A DNA stretch of 64,000 nucleotides from Lamellibrachia columna. Lineage: Eukaryota; Annelida; Polychaeta; Sabellida; Siboglinidae. Shown here one piece after another: positions 36,767 to 47,700 of this stretch (within the stretch, counting starts at the first letter, position 1; the number at the start of each line of letters is the position of its first letter). The notes beneath the pieces were generated by a model that searched no databases, was not told the origin of the DNA, and saw only the letters and a list, made by a program, of their open reading frames with translations. The stretch spans positions 14,771,142 through 14,835,141 of the forward strand of contig OY759269.1 of the NCBI GenBank assembly GCA_963662155.1. Direction: 5' to 3'. The position numbers and the translations under genes are program-made.

Positions 36767-37895
36767 CGTTCAGATCATTCTATTGCGAACGCTTCTGCAT
36801 CTTTCCTGGATCAACTTGTTCGCCGTTTCTATTCTGTGTTCTATTTTGTGTGTGTCGGTATTCTTTATGCATGTGTGTTCGTATTTTACATGTTCGTATT
36901 TTGTATGATGATACAACACGTCATAAACCAAAATACTGACAACGTGGAAAGTTTCGCTAGTCAACTAAACAATTTGCGGAGTGAGACAGTCAGGTGCACG
37001 AATTCCACAGCCCGAACCCCATCAGATAGACTGACGGATCGAAGATCCAAGTGTGCCGAAACATCACACACACGGACCAATGAGTGAATTTCGCGAGAAA
37101 CCATTTTGGAACATGTGTTTGCTGTTGTAAAACATGGAACCACCGACTGGACGTCCATTGATGTGGAAATCCGGAAATAACTTGTTCGCAGACTGCTTTA
37201 CATGCGGTTCTCTGAACTACACAGCTCAAAGACGACGTCGGGTTCCATCACCTAGAAACCCAGATTCTTCACCTATGATTCAAGTTTTACAGAAGGGGTC
37301 ATCGTGTCCTTAGGTACACGGAAATCGCAACCAGTCTTCATGTGAACATATAAACATTTTATTGCTTGCGGTTAGATGTGTCAACAAATATGTCAACAAT
37401 TGCGATAGAACATTTCACACGTGGACTTGTTATGGTTGAGCATGCAAATAGGGTATTGTGCTATTTACCTCTTTATGCTAGGCGTACATTGCTAAACTCG
37501 TTTTGCGAGTCGCGTGATTATTCGTCTTAAAACGGATCAGACCAGTCGTGTTGTGTGCGCCGGTCCACAACTCGACAAAACTCAAGCAGCCTGTTTATCT
37601 CGCCACCGCAAAAGTTGTGGAAGTGATTCGAGAACTGAATCGCTGTAGCAAATGTATCATTATGTGCGCTGGTCTCGGACGTGACTTCGCGCAGAGGCGG
37701 CAATGTACACTGCTCTGTTACTTACTTGCATTACTTAATTGTCCTCGTGGCTACTTAACGTATCAGGCAGAAACAAGACTTCTCAAATTCTGTCTGTCTG
37801 CAGCCTGTTTGGCAGCCTGGCACCAACTGAGGTGCATTTCACGTAATTCCCTCTTCACAGTTCTCCCCCAGGTTGTTTTTTGAGCGTCCTCGTTT
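36767..37895. other. Non-coding DNA
   Basis: Open frames on both strands at 36760-37230 and 37548-37883 show no recognisable domain. Confidence 0.4.
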
Positions 37896-38836
37896 ACGTT
37901 TTCCTTCGGTGGTCCTCCTCAAAGCTATTTTGGCTGTAATCGTCAGCCCTTCGTAAAGCGTGGCTGATACGTTTTCCTTCGGTGGTCCTCCTCAAAGCTA
38001 TTTTGGCTGTAATCGTCAGCCCTTCGTAAAGCGTGGCTGATACGTTTTCCTTCGGTGGTCCTCCTCAAAGCTATTTTGGCTGTAATCGTCAGCCTTTCGT
38101 AAAGCGTGGCTGATACGTTTTCCTTCGGTGGTCCTCCTCAAAGCTATTTTGGCTGTAATCGTCAGCCCTTCGTAAAGCGTGGCTGATACGTTTTCCTTCG
38201 GTGGTCCTCCTCAAAGCTATTTTGGCTGTAATCGTCAGCCCTTCGTAAAGCGTGGCTGATACGTTTTCCTTCGGTGGTCCTCCTCAAAGCTATTTTGGCT
38301 GTAATCGTCAGCCCTTCGTAAAGCGTCGCTGATACGTTTTCCTTCGGTGGTCCTCCTCAAAGCTAGTTTGGCTATAATCGTCAGCCCTTCGTAAAGCGTG
38401 GCTGATACGTTTTCCTTCGGTGGTCCTCCTCAAAGCTATTTTGGCTATAATCGTCAGCCCTTCGTAAAGCGTGGCTGATACGTTTTCCTTCGGTGGTCCT
38501 CCTCAAAGCTATTTTGGCTGTAATCTTCAGCCCTTCGTAAAGCGTGGCTGATACGTTTTCCTTCGGTGGTCCTCCTCAAAGCTATTTTGGCTATAATCGT
38601 CAGCCCTTCGTAAAGCGTGGCTGATACGTTTTCCTTCGGTGGTCCTCCTCAAAGCTATTTTGGCTGTAATCGTCAGCCCTTCGTAAAGCGTGGCTGATAC
38701 GTTTTCCTTCGGTGGTCCTCCTCAAAGCTATTTTGGCTGTAATCGTCAGCCCTTCGTAAAGCGTGGCTGATACGTTTTCCTTCGGTGGTCCTCCTCAAAG
38801 CTATTTTGGCTATAATCGTCAGCCCTTGGCTGATAC
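37896..38836. repeat. 73-bp minisatellite, about 13 copies
   Basis: Units begin acgttttccttcggtggtcc and end taaagcgtggctgat, with few differences. The length is not a multiple of three, so frames shift in each copy. Confidence 0.96.
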
Positions 38837-38951
38837 GTCTCCATCTTCTGCTGGTGAGCAAGTCATCTGTGTTAATTTGTTTAATTAATTTAAGAAGTTC
38901 TTTTTGGAGATCTTTCGTGGCCAGAACATTCTCATGATGTTTCGAAGGCAT
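38673..38951 (-). other. Unassigned ORF running into the 73-bp array
   Basis: A 92-codon frame starts MPSKHHENVLATKDLQKELL and continues KLIKQINTDDLLTSRRWRRI before entering the minisatellite. The first 44 residues look helical and charged, like real protein rather than repeat translation. They could be the N-terminus of an old gene or transposon ORF from which the array grew. No family recognised. Confidence 0.2.
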
Positions 38952-40689
38952 TTTGTATAGAAAGTTGTCTCAAATCTCACACGCCAGCAGTGTGAACCAT
39001 ATAGTAGACTAGAACGAACACAACTCTGACATTGCCTCAGCTTCCTTCATAGTATATTGTTAATCTCCATTCAAGTCTTAGTCTGAAAAATGCTCCTTTG
39101 GCCTTATCTATGCGATTTGTCATGTCAATGTCGGCTGCACCCGCTTTGCAAACTATGCTTCCCAGGGAGGGGAAGGTATCGGGAGAAGACTACACTGCTC
39201 CGCAACTCAACAAAACTCAGTCGCGACAACTGTCAAACAAAAGCACGTTTTCGTAGACAGTTACGGAAAACGCTAATTTGGGCGTGTCGGGTTCGCGCCA
39301 AGTGTTAACACTAGGGGCGCGCGTGCATGCAGTTCCAGAAAATGACGCAACGATCGCTGGTTGCCACTTGCCACAACTTGTGTAGTACAATGTACGCCTA
39401 CCCGGTCGTACTACTACGGAACGGAACATCGTTGCTAGTCGTGTAATCGCGCGACGCGCAACAAAGGTTTAGCAATGTACGTTCTAACCACGTGTATTGT
39501 GCTACTGGGTTTGAACATGCCAGGCGTACTTGGGTTACGGTTGAACATGACCGGAGTGACATTTAGTGGCAGTGTTAGCGCAACTTCCTTTCATTTTGGG
39601 TAGTAAAATTACTCGTTGACCGGTGTGTGTATCTGGCAGACGGTCAGATGGGTCCTGTCCTCAACATGGTCTGTAGAGCTATTACCGGCTCAAACCAACG
39701 CGAGTGGACGACCTCCATTTGCTCTGCGGTATTGCTCCGCCATCGATCAGAAGGTCATCCGTCTCACAAACAGAGAGAACCAGGCAGGAAAGTGAGCCTC
39801 TCCACCCCCTATTCCAACATGAGCCAACACGCAAGAGGTTAACGTCCATGAACAGCTTCCTTCGTGCTGTTAAGCTTCTGGATGGTAAACCACGCTGCTG
39901 CAGGTTAGACGCACGGACAATGCACCTGCAATCAAGACCTCACAACGTGTCTCGTGAACCCGAGAAGTCCCTGCCAGATGGCGCTAGTGTCTCAACCGCC
40001 TCAGGACTGTTATTAGGCGTTGCAGAGACATGACGCAGAAGTGGTTATACAAGCAAGATTCCCATATTGAATGCGATTGTGGAGAGTGCACCCCCCCCCC
40101 TCCCAATGATGCAACGTCTACTAGAGTGACCTCTAATCATTGAATCATTGATAATAGAAACAACTTTGTCAGTGCAGCACGAACACTAGCGCCATCTGGT
40201 GAACAAACATTCGGCGAAGATAAATTGCAATTGCAAAACTGTGGTTTAGAAAATATGTTATTACGAAACTTCGTTGTTTCATCAAATGTTTCCCTGTTGG
40301 AAGTCTTATACCAACCTCTCAGAATCGAAATGTTTTGAATCAACCAAGTTTCACTGTTTGAAAAGTTAAGTTCGAATCGATTTTTTTCGCTAGTCTCATT
40401 TCGAATTCATATTGAAAAAAATCAAACCTACCTACTGTCCACTACCACGTGTTAGCTCACTTGTGCAACTTTTTTATGTAGCTTTGGTGAAATGATAAGA
40501 CCAACTATTATTTGATGTTCAGCCAAACATCAATTGTAGTGATTATAGACATCTACACGTGTTTCTCTGTTTATAATATTATTGATGTTATTTGCTCTCA
40601 CGAAAGACACGCCGACAAGTTCAATGGGTTGAAGACTAAAGGTCGGCTCCGTGTTGACTTTGCAAGTTACCACATCTAACGACCATTCT
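38952..40689. other. Non-coding DNA
   Basis: Contains a perfect 16-bp inverted repeat with a CTCF-like core (39975-39990 and 40183-40198). A C/T-rich tract lies at 40089-40104. Open frames at 39090-39430 and 39627-40033 have no domain. Confidence 0.4.
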
Positions 40690-41010
40690 TTCGACAATTT
40701 GAACAACTTACTTACTTATTCCTCTTCGCTCAGGATAGAGCACACGACTCTTTTCCAGCGCACTGTGTTATTTGCTGTTTTCTTCATCTCTTTCCAGATG
40801 GTTCCATGTTTCTTTAATTCCTCGGCTATTGATCTCCTCCAAGTAGTTTTGTGTCTGCGTGTTTTTTTTCTTTGTGGATTTTAGTATAAGGCCTGTCTCG
40901 TGACATTGATGGTTTGTTTTCGGAGAGTGTGTCCTATCCACGTCCATTTTCTTCTTGCAATCTCTCTCCGGATGCTTTGTTTATCTGTTCTCCTCCAGAT
41001 TTTAACAACA
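40690..41010 (-). mobile_element. Non-LTR retrotransposon 3' ORF fragment
   Basis: The minus strand reads IWRRTDKQSIRREIARRKWT, then WIGHTLRKQTINVTRQALY, and after a frameshift TTWRRSIAEELKKHGTIWKE and MKKTANNTVRWKRVV. This is the RxKWxWIGHxLR...VTRQAL...TWRR...WKE tail of non-LTR ORF2. One in-frame stop and one frameshift show that it is dead. Confidence 0.85.
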
Positions 41011-42069
41011 GTTTGCGCTTATTTTACTAAATCGCCTGCGAATATTACTTAAGCTATTTGCTCGCAACATAACTGGACATCAACGAACCGGATACGCGCT
41101 AGGTTAGATGAGGATGGAGTTTTATGTGAACCTGCGAAATGTGATGAGCGCAGATGTGTTTACACTTACGTGTAGAATACATACATACACAATACAGGCA
41201 TATACTCATATATAGTTCCGCCATATAAAATACAAACTGCAGATATGTATAATACAAAATATGAAAACACAGACATAAAGAATACCGACATAAAAATAAT
41301 ACACAACAGAAGCGGCCCGCAAGGCGTAGATTATTTCCCATTTTCAATCTGACTCAGTCGCGATGACCAGTGTGACAAATCGATGAATCGATCTGGCGGC
41401 TTTCATCTTTTCAAGTTTGGACTTTGGCCAGATACAAAAGCGTTACCAATAGAACGACCAGAACTTCACAAAATGGATCGATTTCAGTCTCGTTATTATG
41501 TTAGCGATGATCACGTCCAACCCAAATGTCTGAAAAAATATAATCTGGCGATAACATTTTCTTATTATATCGAGAGCAATAATAAAAAATAAGCAACAAG
41601 CTAAAGCATAATTCTGTGTAACAAAAAAATATGTCTGGCTTGGATCCATTGATCTTTCACGATTAATTAATTTGACTACTTGTAAATCAAATTATTGGTT
41701 TTCCTTTTTTGCAGAAGCGTGTGGAGGCAGGTGCGAATTAATCAATTTTCTGAAATCTGAACTATGCACCTCGCTAACATTGATTTTAAGGGGCCATGCC
41801 ACAATTACATATCCTGTGTCCGTAAACATGAGAATGCAGTTCCAACACCCATCTACCACGATCGGAGGATTTATATAATGGAATCTAATTGATCGGTAAT
41901 TGTAGTATGATTGATAGTTCGGCCCTTTGGCTGTTATACTCGAAGAAGTGAATTCATTTGGGTGGCGATTTTACTAGAAGCATTTTGTGTGTCATGGCAG
42001 AATAGTTACCGAGGATGGGCGTTCGGCGGTAGAAGGACGTCGTTGGATACAAGCGGGAGCGAATTCCTA
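41011..42069. other. Non-coding DNA with one arm of a direct repeat
   Basis: The 41322-41410 segment recurs at 42558-42650 (see findings). No supported gene. Confidence 0.45.
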
Positions 42070-42385
42070 GAGGGTAGAGGGAGTCATTACGGACAGGTAA
42101 TATGTAAGAAATTAATCGAAAGGTTCTATTTATTTCTGTGGGGTAGAGGCAGTCATGATGGACAGACAATATTGAAACAAATTAATTGAAAAAGAAGGTT
42201 CTGATGGGTAGAGGAAGTCATGATGGACAGACAATATTGAAAACATTAATTGAAAGAGAAGGTTCTGATGGGTAGAGGAAGTCACGACGGACAGACGGTA
42301 TTGAAAACATTAATTGAAAGGGGAGGTTCTGATGGGTAGAGGGAGTCATGATGGAATGACAATATTGAAATTATTGAAGTGGAAG
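42070..42385. repeat. About 63-bp minisatellite, 5 copies
   Basis: Units contain gggtagaggaagtcatgatg then gacagacaatattgaaaaca, with divergence in the outer copies. Confidence 0.88.
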
Positions 42386-42557
42386 TTTCTGAGTGTGGGA
42401 ATTTATAGGAACAAAAAGGGCGGAGCGGAGAACGAGGAGGCTACGAGGGAAGAGATCGAGACACCATTGCAAACGAGAGATATTGAAACTTCCACAAAGT
42501 ATCTGTAACCGTATAAACGATGCCAGCTACATGGTGGCTAGTGTCTGTATTGCACAA

Positions 42558-42870
42558 ACACGGCGTAGATTATTTTCCATTTTCAAATTGACTCAGTCGC
42601 GATGACCAGTGTGACCAGTCGATGAATCGATCGGGCGGCTGTCCTCTTTTCAAGTTTCTGTCCGATCGCTTTTCATCGGCGACAATGATCGAGTATTGAC
42701 GCCCGGCATTGAATATTCATTGCCACGCCCGCCATTCAAGCACTAGACGCCGGGGGGCTTCGAAGACAAACGATTTCTCGCTTGTTCATAAATTTATCAT
42801 CGTGTGTTTTCGGTTGACTGCCTATGGCTTCATAATGGCCATGCTTGGTAGTGAAACAGATTGACTCGGG
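42558..42870. other. Second arm of direct repeat and unique DNA
   Basis: The 42558-42650 part matches 41322-41410. The following 42650-42790 is CpG-rich with a palindromic gaatattc core (42712-42719). Confidence 0.45.
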
Positions 42871-42970
42871 TTTATGAGTGAAAGGAAATAATGTTGTTGA
42901 TTAGTGTATGATTAAAACTACGATTGTCATTTTTATTATTATACTGATAATGATAATATTGTACAATAGT

Positions 42971-43067
42971 ATTATTATTAGTAGTAGTAGTAGTAGTAGC
43001 AGTAGCAGCAGCAGCAACAGCAGTAGTAGTAATAGTAGTGGTAGTGGTGGTAGAGGTAGAGGTAGAG

Positions 43068-43141
<74 letters not shown>

Positions 43142-43255
43142 TGTTGTTGTTATTGTAGCAGTAGCAATAGTAATAACAGTAGTGGTAGCAGCAGCAGCAA
43201 CACCAGTACTACTACTAGTAGTAGTAATAGTAGTGTAGTAGTTGTAGTAGCCACA
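42971..43255. repeat. (GTA)n trinucleotide array
   Basis: Mostly gta/agt triplets with interruptions. Poly-Ser, poly-Val and poly-Thr frames on both strands are artefacts. It lies about 250 bp 3' of the sushi gene stop codon. A minus-strand AATAAA (plus 42932-42937) is a possible poly(A) signal. Confidence 0.95.
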
Positions 43256-43300
43256 ATAGCACTCAATATACAACTACTGTAAAGAGTACAACATCGAGAA

Positions 43301-43437
43301 CAGGGGCGGATCTAGGCTTGTTGGCAGGGTCTCAGTCAGTCGTAGTCATATGTCGTTCTACTTACGAAACAAAGACCCCCCGTCCATTGCCTGGGAGAGG
43401 GTCTTGAGACCCCTAAGACCCCCTGGATCCGTTGCTG
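43301..43437. mobile_element. Small hAT-like MITE
   Basis: The left end reads caggggcggatctagg. The right end, reverse-complemented, reads cagcaacggatccaggg. These CAGNNNCGGATCYAGG-type inverted ends fit non-autonomous hAT elements. It is 137 bp with no ORF, in the 3' flank of the sushi gene. The target-site duplication is not clean. Confidence 0.55.
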
Positions 43438-43507
43438 GAGAAGACGAACCATAGCTTCTATTAACGTCATTCTTTACTCTCATGTACAAAGCTACACCCG
43501 GGTTTGA

Positions 43508-44063
43508 TTAGCATTCTTCTGCTAGCGAAGGCGAAGCACCGATGTCGAAGTAAAGTCCGCTACCGTTGGCAGTGCCGTCACGCGGCAGATCTCCCACAAC
43601 CACCTTGCCACATCGAGCATCGGCAGCGATTCCATGACGTCGCTTCTTTCGTCTCGTTCTCCCCCTGTCTGTTGGCGCCACAGGCAGCGGCCGAGGGAAC
43701 GGCTCGGCCGTGATATCCAACAGCAGTTCGTTCGTCACATAGTACTTTTCGTCGACCGGCCGCCGTGGCAGAGCGACTGGAATGCCCAGTTTCGGCAATC
43801 GTCTCTTGTCGGTGCGTCTACACTGAGCCTCGACGTCTTCCCGCTGGGCCGCCGAGTTAGACGCCGTCTCCTCACCGCCTGCCAACGTCGCCACGGCGGG
43901 TGGATCGAGGCGCCGCGATGACGCGAGTGGCGCCACCTGGCGTGCATTGCTGCGGCTCCTGTGTTGACGACGTTTGGGGCGGCGTTGGTCACTCAGGCGA
44001 ATATCCGGCGGTTGCCAGTCTTCTAACATCCGTCTGACGCCGGCTCGCCTCGCCTCAGGCGAT
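43508..44063 (-). CDS. Cytoplasmic tail exon with stop codon
   Basis: Acceptor catgtttttgattcag; 184 codons to the stop at 43508. The tail is Arg/Pro-rich and probably disordered. It contains [12 protein letters not shown] and [11 protein letters not shown] (nuclear-import-like or membrane-apposed basic clusters) and [11 protein letters not shown], a possible phosphotyrosine site. GC content is well above the flanks, as expected for coding DNA here. Confidence 0.78.
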
Positions 44064-46567
44064 CTGAATCAAAAACATGATATATTCAATGTTAGGGGAA
44101 TTGTGTTCCATTTTCTCACTGCGAGTTATTATGTTTAATCAACTGGGTTATAATATATATTTATGTGTTATGACAAATAGAAGTGGATAACAAATAGAGT
44201 ATGCTGCTAATAATACAATGGACTCCGTTTAATAAAATCACGGTTAACAGAATCAGCCGCTTAGTAGAATCAAACACAGTAGAACTCCTCTAAAGCGGCC
44301 ACCCAAGTGACTGGGATAAAGTGGCCCGATTAAAGGGGTGGCCGAATTACAGAGACTGGTCAGATATACAGATGTTGGGAAAACAGAATCTGATACAGTG
44401 GCCGTTTTAAAGTGGTGGCCAATGGGTGGTCAATGGGTGGTTAATGGGTGGTCAATGGGTGGCCAATGGGTGGCCAAGATGTGACCGTTTTGTGAGGTTC
44501 TACTGTATATTGGCTAGAACGGAATAATTCCGTATTGCCGCTGTATAAAAATGAGCGGCTTTAGTGAATCAGCCACAGAACATAATGAAATTGCTCTGAT
44601 CCGAAATAATTATGCTGCGCGGAGTTCGCTGCAGTGCAAGCATTGCATGAACGTATTTACGCGCTTACTCAGGCACGAACACAAATATGTGTATCACCGT
44701 GTGGTATCATATGTGTATCACCGTGTGGTATCATGCCGTGCCTGTTGCAGGTGTAAGCGTTCGTGACACTCTTGTGATCGTGATCGTATTGTGCGATTAA
44801 TTGAATTTGTAAATTATATGTTCATATGTGGGGGTGGGGTGCGCGTGTGCGTGTGTGCGTGTGTGCGTGCGTGCGTGCTTGTGTGAGTGCGTACCTGCGT
44901 GTGTATATCATATACATACACGTACACATACACCGACGACTGACCTGTCACGTGATACCTCCCCCGTCGTGAGTCCGCTGTCTATCGCTGCCCGTACGAC
45001 CCCATACATTCTCACGGGCACGTACATTCTGTGGCGGGTGAACTCTGCGTGGCGCCTCGCCCATCGACGCTTCGTCCTCTTGCGCATGAAGATGATGAAG
45101 TCAAGGGGAAGTAGCAGAAAGAAGATTAAGCAGAAGCCGCCTATTGACCCGAGAACGACATGCCCTGGTGAGACGCCGCCTGCGAAAAAGACGACGATAG
45201 AGTAACGTATAACGTACAAGATACGTGTATCCGCCATGTTGTTGAATGCTCATGTTTCCAACTGTTAAGGCGGGGAGGGGGCCTGAGGGGATCGCTCCCA
45301 ATAGAGGCTGAAATGTTTTACATAGGTGATAGTGATAATAATACTGACCCATTCCACTAAAAACGTCGCCTGTCAGTGCAAAAATTTTGATATATAACCA
45401 TCTAGTGGCGAAGTGTAGCACTTAGTGAATGTTTGTTTCAAAAACACCGTTTCCACCATAGTTGCGTTCCCAAAAAAATGTTTGCCTCCCCATTTAAGAA
45501 TTGCGGATACGCCCCTGAATACAGGCCAGTAAGTTTAAGACGATACCTACTTTCAAGGATCGTTTGCACCCTTAAAATTAGATTAGTTATGAACAGGGAA
45601 AGGGGAACATCTGTGGACTAGGACCCTTCTGCTGCGTACAGGTATTCGAGTTGGTGGGAGGCAGCACATACATGTGTCAGTTATGGAAAGATCCCCATTG
45701 TCAGTGACAGAAGGATCCTCAGTGTCAGTGACAGAAGGATCCCCAGTGTCAGTGACAGAAGTGTCCACGGTGCACAAAGACAACATCCGGTTAATGGTAA
45801 TTTCCCGCACGGTTGCTGATCAGCTATTAGCAGTGGTGTCAATCTGAAAACAGTAATAGTGGTACACGAACTAATAAAGACACTGGCAGTAGAGTTGCCC
45901 CAAATATAAAACTTGCAAGAAATGGTCTCGATTGTCCGCATTACGTAAACGAAATACAAAGTGCACTTATGGATAATGGTTTCTGGTTGTTTTCCTCTGT
46001 ATCGCTCCTCTTCTCCTTCTACCCTCCACTGTGAGCGTATTTGCTCTCTTCACTAACCGTCCCCTTCCATTCTTCCCACGAGTCCAACCCACTCCAGCCG
46101 GCTCCCCACCAACATCAACTTCCTCCCTCAGTTTCTCGTTTTTTCGTTTGCCTATTCTATTCACACTTGCCATACTTAGTACCCAGTTTAATAATGGTAA
46201 ACAATGGAAATAATGAAAGAGATAAGCGGGAAACTATATTCGTGTCACAGGACGAGTAAGTGATGTTGTAGGCCTACTGTCAAATGTTATTTTATGTAGT
46301 GATCGATGTTTTAAATTATGCATAGTGTTTTCTATGCAGAAGATAATTTTTTATTTGCTCGGCCGAAATAATAATCAATGTAACGTCGATGCAGGCGTGT
46401 TGCTACGCACCTATGTTGCTACGGACGTATGTTATAAACACCGGACGTGTTTTGCTCCATATGTTTATTACGTTTGTAACCAATAATATTTACAGGTTCT
46501 TCCCCGATTAAATGTTTATCACTCATCTTGTTATACAATCATTTCGCGATAAATCACACATATCTAT

Positions 46568-46644
<77 letters not shown>

Positions 46645-46669
46645 ATGTGTGTGTATATATATATATATA

Positions 46670-46736
<67 letters not shown>

Positions 46737-46749
46737 GTATATTTATGTA

Positions 46750-46831
<82 letters not shown>

Positions 46832-47343
46832 ATAGGTCGTTTGTGCAAATGTGTTATTTTAATTTTATAAAATCGCCGGAAAAATTACTCAATTCTTTTT
46901 TGACTAAACTTGCAAAGATGGCTCTACATACCGTGATATAAGACTATTCGTACGCTACTTTATCTAGCAATCAAGATCTATTTTTAATAATTTTAACATA
47001 AATAAGCCTTTAATTAAATCGACTACGCACAGTAATTGAACATTTCGTATATACAAATGAAATTAACGAACCTGATTTGATCGGCTAAACGAACGGAGAA
47101 AGGAGTTTTAAAACGAAATTAACCGAAATCAGTACGTACTGTCACTGGTGGAGTTTCTCTCATGGGTGCATACCGGAGCTTGTCCGCTCCAAACACCATC
47201 TGCCTGGCAAGTCCGAGACAGGTTTCCTGAGCGGTGTTGGTATCCCTCGAGACATCTGTATATGATCACGGCCAAGCAGAGGGAGCCGTTGATCGCTATC
47301 GAGGCTCCATCAACATCGTCCGGCTTTCCGCAGTCGACACACC
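43508..47343 (-). CDS. Sushi-domain single-pass membrane protein, C-terminal three exons
   Basis: Exons 47343-47140, 45179-44945 and 44063-43508 join by GT/AG sites with matching phases (1, then 2). The product runs: one sushi/CCP domain (about 60 residues, four canonical Cys, GYQHRSG and [10 protein letters not shown]); a short stalk with an NST sequon; a transmembrane helix with a basic stop-transfer [13 protein letters not shown]; then a cytoplasmic part of about 240 residues. The tail has Arg/Lys clusters and an [11 protein letters not shown] segment with adjacent tyrosines. Sushi domains bind proteins in complement, adhesion and synapse-organising receptors. The orientation implies an extracellular CCP and a signalling tail. 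Upstream exons, including the signal peptide, were not located. I do not recognise an orthologue. Confidence 0.8.
44277..44505. mobile_element. pogo/Tigger-like MITE
   Basis: The ends are inverted: cagtagaactcctctaaagc on the left and gtgaggttctactg on the right, followed by TA. Inside is a 13-bp gggtggtcaat tandem array (44405-44475). The CAGTAGAAC ends and TA target fit Tc1/mariner-pogo relatives. The left TA appears mutated to CA. It sits in an intron of the sushi gene, flanked by motifs (agccgcttagtagaatc and gcggctttagtgaatc) that may be the ends of an older element it landed in. Confidence 0.65.
44690..44735. repeat. 22-bp direct repeat, 2 copies
   Basis: gtatcaccgtgtggtatcat occurs twice in tandem. 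Confidence 0.85.
44945..45179 (-). CDS. Transmembrane exon of the sushi-domain protein
   Basis: The acceptor has a strong tract (ctctatcgtcgtctttttcg then cag), and the donor GACAG/gtcagt is near consensus. It encodes [20 protein letters not shown] then [14 protein letters not shown], a hydrophobic helix followed by a basic stop-transfer. The rest is cytoplasmic. It enters in phase 1 and leaves in phase 2. Confidence 0.83.
45967..46173 (-). mobile_element. Non-LTR retrotransposon fragment
   Basis: The minus strand reads [20 protein letters not shown], then [20 protein letters not shown] and VEGRRRRG. This is the same family as the fragments at 16776-17042 and 9056-9243. Confidence 0.65.
46569..46828. 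repeat. (TA)n/(TG)n compound microsatellite
   Basis: About 260 bp. Tyr/Ile frames on both strands are artefacts. Confidence 0.98.
47140..47343 (-). CDS. Sushi/CCP domain exon
   Basis: Acceptor accatagcag, donor GACA/gtacgt; phase 1 at both ends, the usual symmetric arrangement for CCP exons. It encodes [20 protein letters not shown], then [20 protein letters not shown] and [13 protein letters not shown]. Two Cys beyond the canonical four (CVDC, SLCL) could form an extra disulfide. A (GT)n/(GTGC)n tract starts about 40 bp upstream of the acceptor. Confidence 0.88.
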
Positions 47344-47381
47344 CTGCTATGGTCCGGATAGTAATGTTATTATAAGCCACC

Positions 47382-47500
<119 letters not shown>

Positions 47501-47504
47501 TAAG

Positions 47505-47700
47505 AAATATGTGAGAACTAGAGTACACAAAGTATCGTTGGTGGAGGAACAGTGTAGATTAGATATCATAAAGTATTCATTCGCTCAGAGGACAATAAAT
47601 TAATGGAACAAATTATCTACAGGTTATGTAAATGCTTGCAGCACGAATGCGTCTAAAACAAAATTGAGAAATATCTCAGAAGGACAGGTTAAGCGTAAAT
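47505..47700 (+). mobile_element. Non-LTR retrotransposon 3' tail
   Basis: The plus strand reads SFAQRTIN, WNKLSTGYVNACSTN and KTKLRNISEGQ with frame breaks, matching FSQRTINEWNKLP...SVNxFKNKVDxY in the 49095-49313 copy. Confidence 0.65.

Larger units (their letters stand above)
45180..47139. other. Sushi gene intron
   Basis: Contains a 24-bp repeat (gtgtcagtgacagaaggatc) at about 45680-45765, the retroelement fragment at 45967-46173 and a long TA/TG microsatellite. No further exon is supported. Confidence 0.5.

Noticed and set aside
42872..43282. Poly-Thr, poly-Ser and poly-Val ORFs
   Set aside because: Translations of the (GTA)n array in different frames.
46512..46941. Tyr/Ile-repeat ORFs
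   Set aside because: (TA)n/(TG)n microsatellite; same for those at 9274, 12762 and 27095.
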